Shown piece after piece: positions 23,121 to 24,118 of a stretch of 24,118 nt of DNA (its first letter is position 1; each line of letters begins with the position of its first letter). Position numbers and translations under genes: made by a program. The DNA is taken from positions 1 to 24,118 of the forward strand of contig URSS01000038.1 in the NCBI GenBank assembly GCA_900550545.1, given 5' to 3'. This DNA comes from an uncultured Lachnobacterium sp. (GTDB taxonomy: Bacteria > Bacillota > Clostridia > Lachnospirales > Lachnospiraceae). Under the pieces are notes generated by a model. That model was not told the DNA's origin, searched no databases, and was given only the letters and a program-made list of their open reading frames with translations.

Positions 23121-23415
23121 CAAACTGGTCAGGGACAAAATTCCTGAAATTATTGAAGCAGATGGAAGAAAGTGCAAAACGGAGATCCTTTCCGAAGAGG
23201 CATATTTGAAAATGGTAGATGCAAAGCTTGACGAGGAGCTTGCAGAGTACCATAAGGACCAGAATATCGAGGAACTGGCAGACCTGCTGGAAGTGATTTA
23301 CGCAGCGGCACAGGCAAGAGGGTATTCTGTGGAAGAACTGGAACGTGTGAGGGTTGCCAAGGTCGAAAAGAGAGGGGCTTTTCAAAAAAGAATTTTACTG
23401 AAAGAAACGGAGTAG
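23101..23415 (+). CDS. MazG-like nucleoside triphosphate pyrophosphohydrolase
   Basis: This protein of 104 residues begins MAVKVYNKLVRDKIPEIIEA; the YNKLVRDKIPEII signature marks a family annotated as phosphoribosyl-ATP pyrophosphohydrolase-like or MazG-like. The metal-binding acids follow the EExxE...ExxD pattern: DEELAEY and, twelve or so residues on, EELADLLEVIYA. A helix with a conserved G-x-F (RGAFQKRILL) ends the protein. Members hydrolyse nucleoside triphosphates to monophosphates and pyrophosphate. It starts inside the last 20 bp of the HNH gene, so the two are translationally coupled and probably act together. I see no other gene in the unit. It is too far from a histidine operon to be HisE itself. 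Confidence 0.82.
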   Translation: MAVKVYNKLVRDKIPEIIEADGRKCKTEILSEEAYLKMVDAKLDEELAEYHKDQNIEELADLLEVIYAAAQARGYSVEELERVRVAKVEKRGAFQKRILLKETE

Positions 23416-23465
23416 GTGAAAAGGGCAATCAAGGTTTCTGAGGGTTTGCCAGACATAGGAACAGG

Positions 23466-23501
23466 GTTTGAGAGTTATGTAAGTTAAGAAATATATAAAA
23501 A
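23466..23501 (+). repeat. Solitary diverged copy of the CRISPR repeat
   Basis: This 36-bp sequence starts GTTTGAGAG, has TGTAAGTT at positions 13-20 and ATATAAAA at 28-35. Position by position it is identical to the array repeat at 26 of 36 bases, in the same orientation, about 2.2 kb beyond the array end. No second copy at the expected 66-bp distance is seen. Confidence 0.6.
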
Positions 23502-23509
23502 AACGGCTC

Positions 23510-23710
23510 AACTCTTTGGACATTCCCGGCATACTGTTGACCTTCTTGGAACCTTGGAATGTTTTCTGTTCCACGTTCGGTGATGAACTATTGACATCAA
23601 AATCTGAACCGTTTATACTGTAACCAGAAGCAAAACGCTCAACTACGTTTCGGACGTAAACCTGCGGGTCATTATTGGCATGTATCAGGGTTTGAGGTTT
23701 TGCTTCTTTT
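23510..23710 (-). pseudogene. Possible coding relic, unknown protein
   Basis: A minus-strand frame opens after a TAA near 23713 and reads EAKPQTLIHANNDPQVYVRN, then VVERFASGYSINGSDFDV and QKTFQGSKKVNSMPGMSKEL. It then runs into the repeat-like sequence at 23501. It has no start codon with a ribosome binding site. The composition is protein-like. A plus-strand frame is also open over part of it, so the assignment is uncertain. Confidence 0.3.
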
Positions 23711-23896
23711 TAATATATACGGGAATAAAACTGTAGAAATAGCAGATAGACAGGGATTTACGATTGTTTTGTTGTCAATTTCGATACAAATGGAAATATG
23801 ACTGACACAATTATTGATTCGGTTGAAAAAGAGAAAAGTCCACTTCCGGAGGAAATTGTAAAGTGTGTTGAGAACTATGTGAGTTCTATCGAGTGA
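23710..23896 (+). pseudogene. Possible C-terminal coding relic with frameshift
   Basis: The plus strand reads NIYGNKTVEIADRQGFT, then changes frame near 23755 to YDCFVVNFDTNGNMTDTIID and ends EKSPLPEEIVKCVENYVSSI before a TGA at 23894. The acidic, helical ending looks like a genuine C-terminus from a mobile-element protein, but I cannot name the family. Confidence 0.35.
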
Positions 23897-23933
23897 ACGG
23901 AGACTATTTGTTGCATAACGAGCAATAACAATC

Positions 23934-23982
23934 ATTAGGAAGTAAAGAGTTTATGTCCAAATTAAACTTTTTACTTCCTAAT
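23934..23982. other. Long inverted repeat (20-bp stem, 9-base loop)
   Basis: ATTAGGAAGTAAA (23934-23946) pairs with TTTACTTCCTAAT (23970-23982). After one G-T wobble pair, AGTTTA (23948-23953) pairs with TAAACT (23963-23968). There is no T-tract on either side that would make a standard terminator. It lies 23 bp upstream of the tRNA promoter. Confidence 0.7.
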
Positions 23983-24004
23983 TGAAAAAAATTCTTAAAA
24001 GGTA

Positions 24005-24033
24005 TTGACATTTTGCCAGTCTTTATGTAAAAT
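24005..24033 (+). promoter_or_regulatory. tRNA promoter
   Basis: TTGACA (24005-24010), a 17-bp spacer and TAAAAT (24028-24033) form a near-consensus sigma-70-type promoter. An A/T-rich stretch that may act as an UP element lies just upstream. The start is expected near 24040, about 24 bp before the tRNA. Confidence 0.85.
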
Positions 24034-24063
24034 ACTCATTGTTGTGACGCAAAGATTTGATTT

Positions 24064-24118
<55 letters not shown>

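Noticed and set aside
23690..23731. GTTTGAGG ... GGGAATAAAAC as a second orphan CRISPR repeat
   Set aside because: It is 42 bp long, the middle does not align without several gaps, and it overlaps possible coding relics. Only the ends resemble the repeat.

Overview
The window looks like an accessory region of a low-to-moderate GC Bacillota genome, most likely a gut clostridium of the Lachnospiraceae type. The evidence is strong AGGAGG-type ribosome binding sites, AT-rich intergenic DNA, a type II-A CRISPR-Cas locus, a GH172 (DUF2961) enzyme and intrinsic terminators with T-tails. Base composition is patchy: 1-4.2 kb and the CRISPR locus are AT-rich, while 4.4-6.5 kb and 7.7-10.9 kb are clearly richer in GC. 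This suggests a mosaic of resident and acquired DNA. Taxonomy is inference only.

Left part (1-4.2 kb, all minus strand): a run of unrecognised genes. They include a protein cut by the window edge, a Cys-rich protein with PIN-nuclease-like acidic motifs, a 44-residue membrane peptide and two hypothetical proteins. Next (4.2-6.9 kb, minus): a serine beta-lactamase-like hydrolase and a GH172 glycosidase, preceded by a frameshifted C-terminal remnant of shikimate dehydrogenase (aroE). From 7.3 to 12.2 kb there is a zinc-ribbon membrane protein with an acidic Asp/Ser/Trp tail (minus). It is followed on the plus strand by a 48-51 bp tandem repeat, a truncated ABC permease, an ABC ATPase that has lost its signature and Walker B motifs by deletion, an intact metallo-beta-lactamase-fold hydrolase, and a Sel1-repeat protein.

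The core (12.27-21.37 kb) is a complete, apparently intact type II-A CRISPR-Cas locus. A tracrRNA lies on the minus strand with its own promoter and terminator. The overlapping genes cas9-cas1-cas2-csn2 follow, then a short leader ending in ATTTGAG, then an array of 44 repeats (36 bp) and 43 spacers (41 of 30 bp, 2 of 31 bp), and an intrinsic terminator. Cas9 keeps all RuvC and HNH catalytic residues. Cas1 keeps E/H/E with the same spacing as the Streptococcus pyogenes enzyme. crRNA and tracrRNA pair through an exact 11-bp upper stem plus a 5-bp lower stem.

Right part (21.4-24.1 kb): decayed coding fragments and a small Cys/His protein, then an HNH endonuclease overlapping a MazG-like pyrophosphohydrolase gene. 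Beyond these lie a solitary diverged CRISPR repeat, two coding relics, a 20-bp hairpin, and finally a promoter and the 5' part of a tRNA-Phe gene. The CRISPR locus therefore sits between gene remnants and near a tRNA, as expected for an integration hotspot or defence island.
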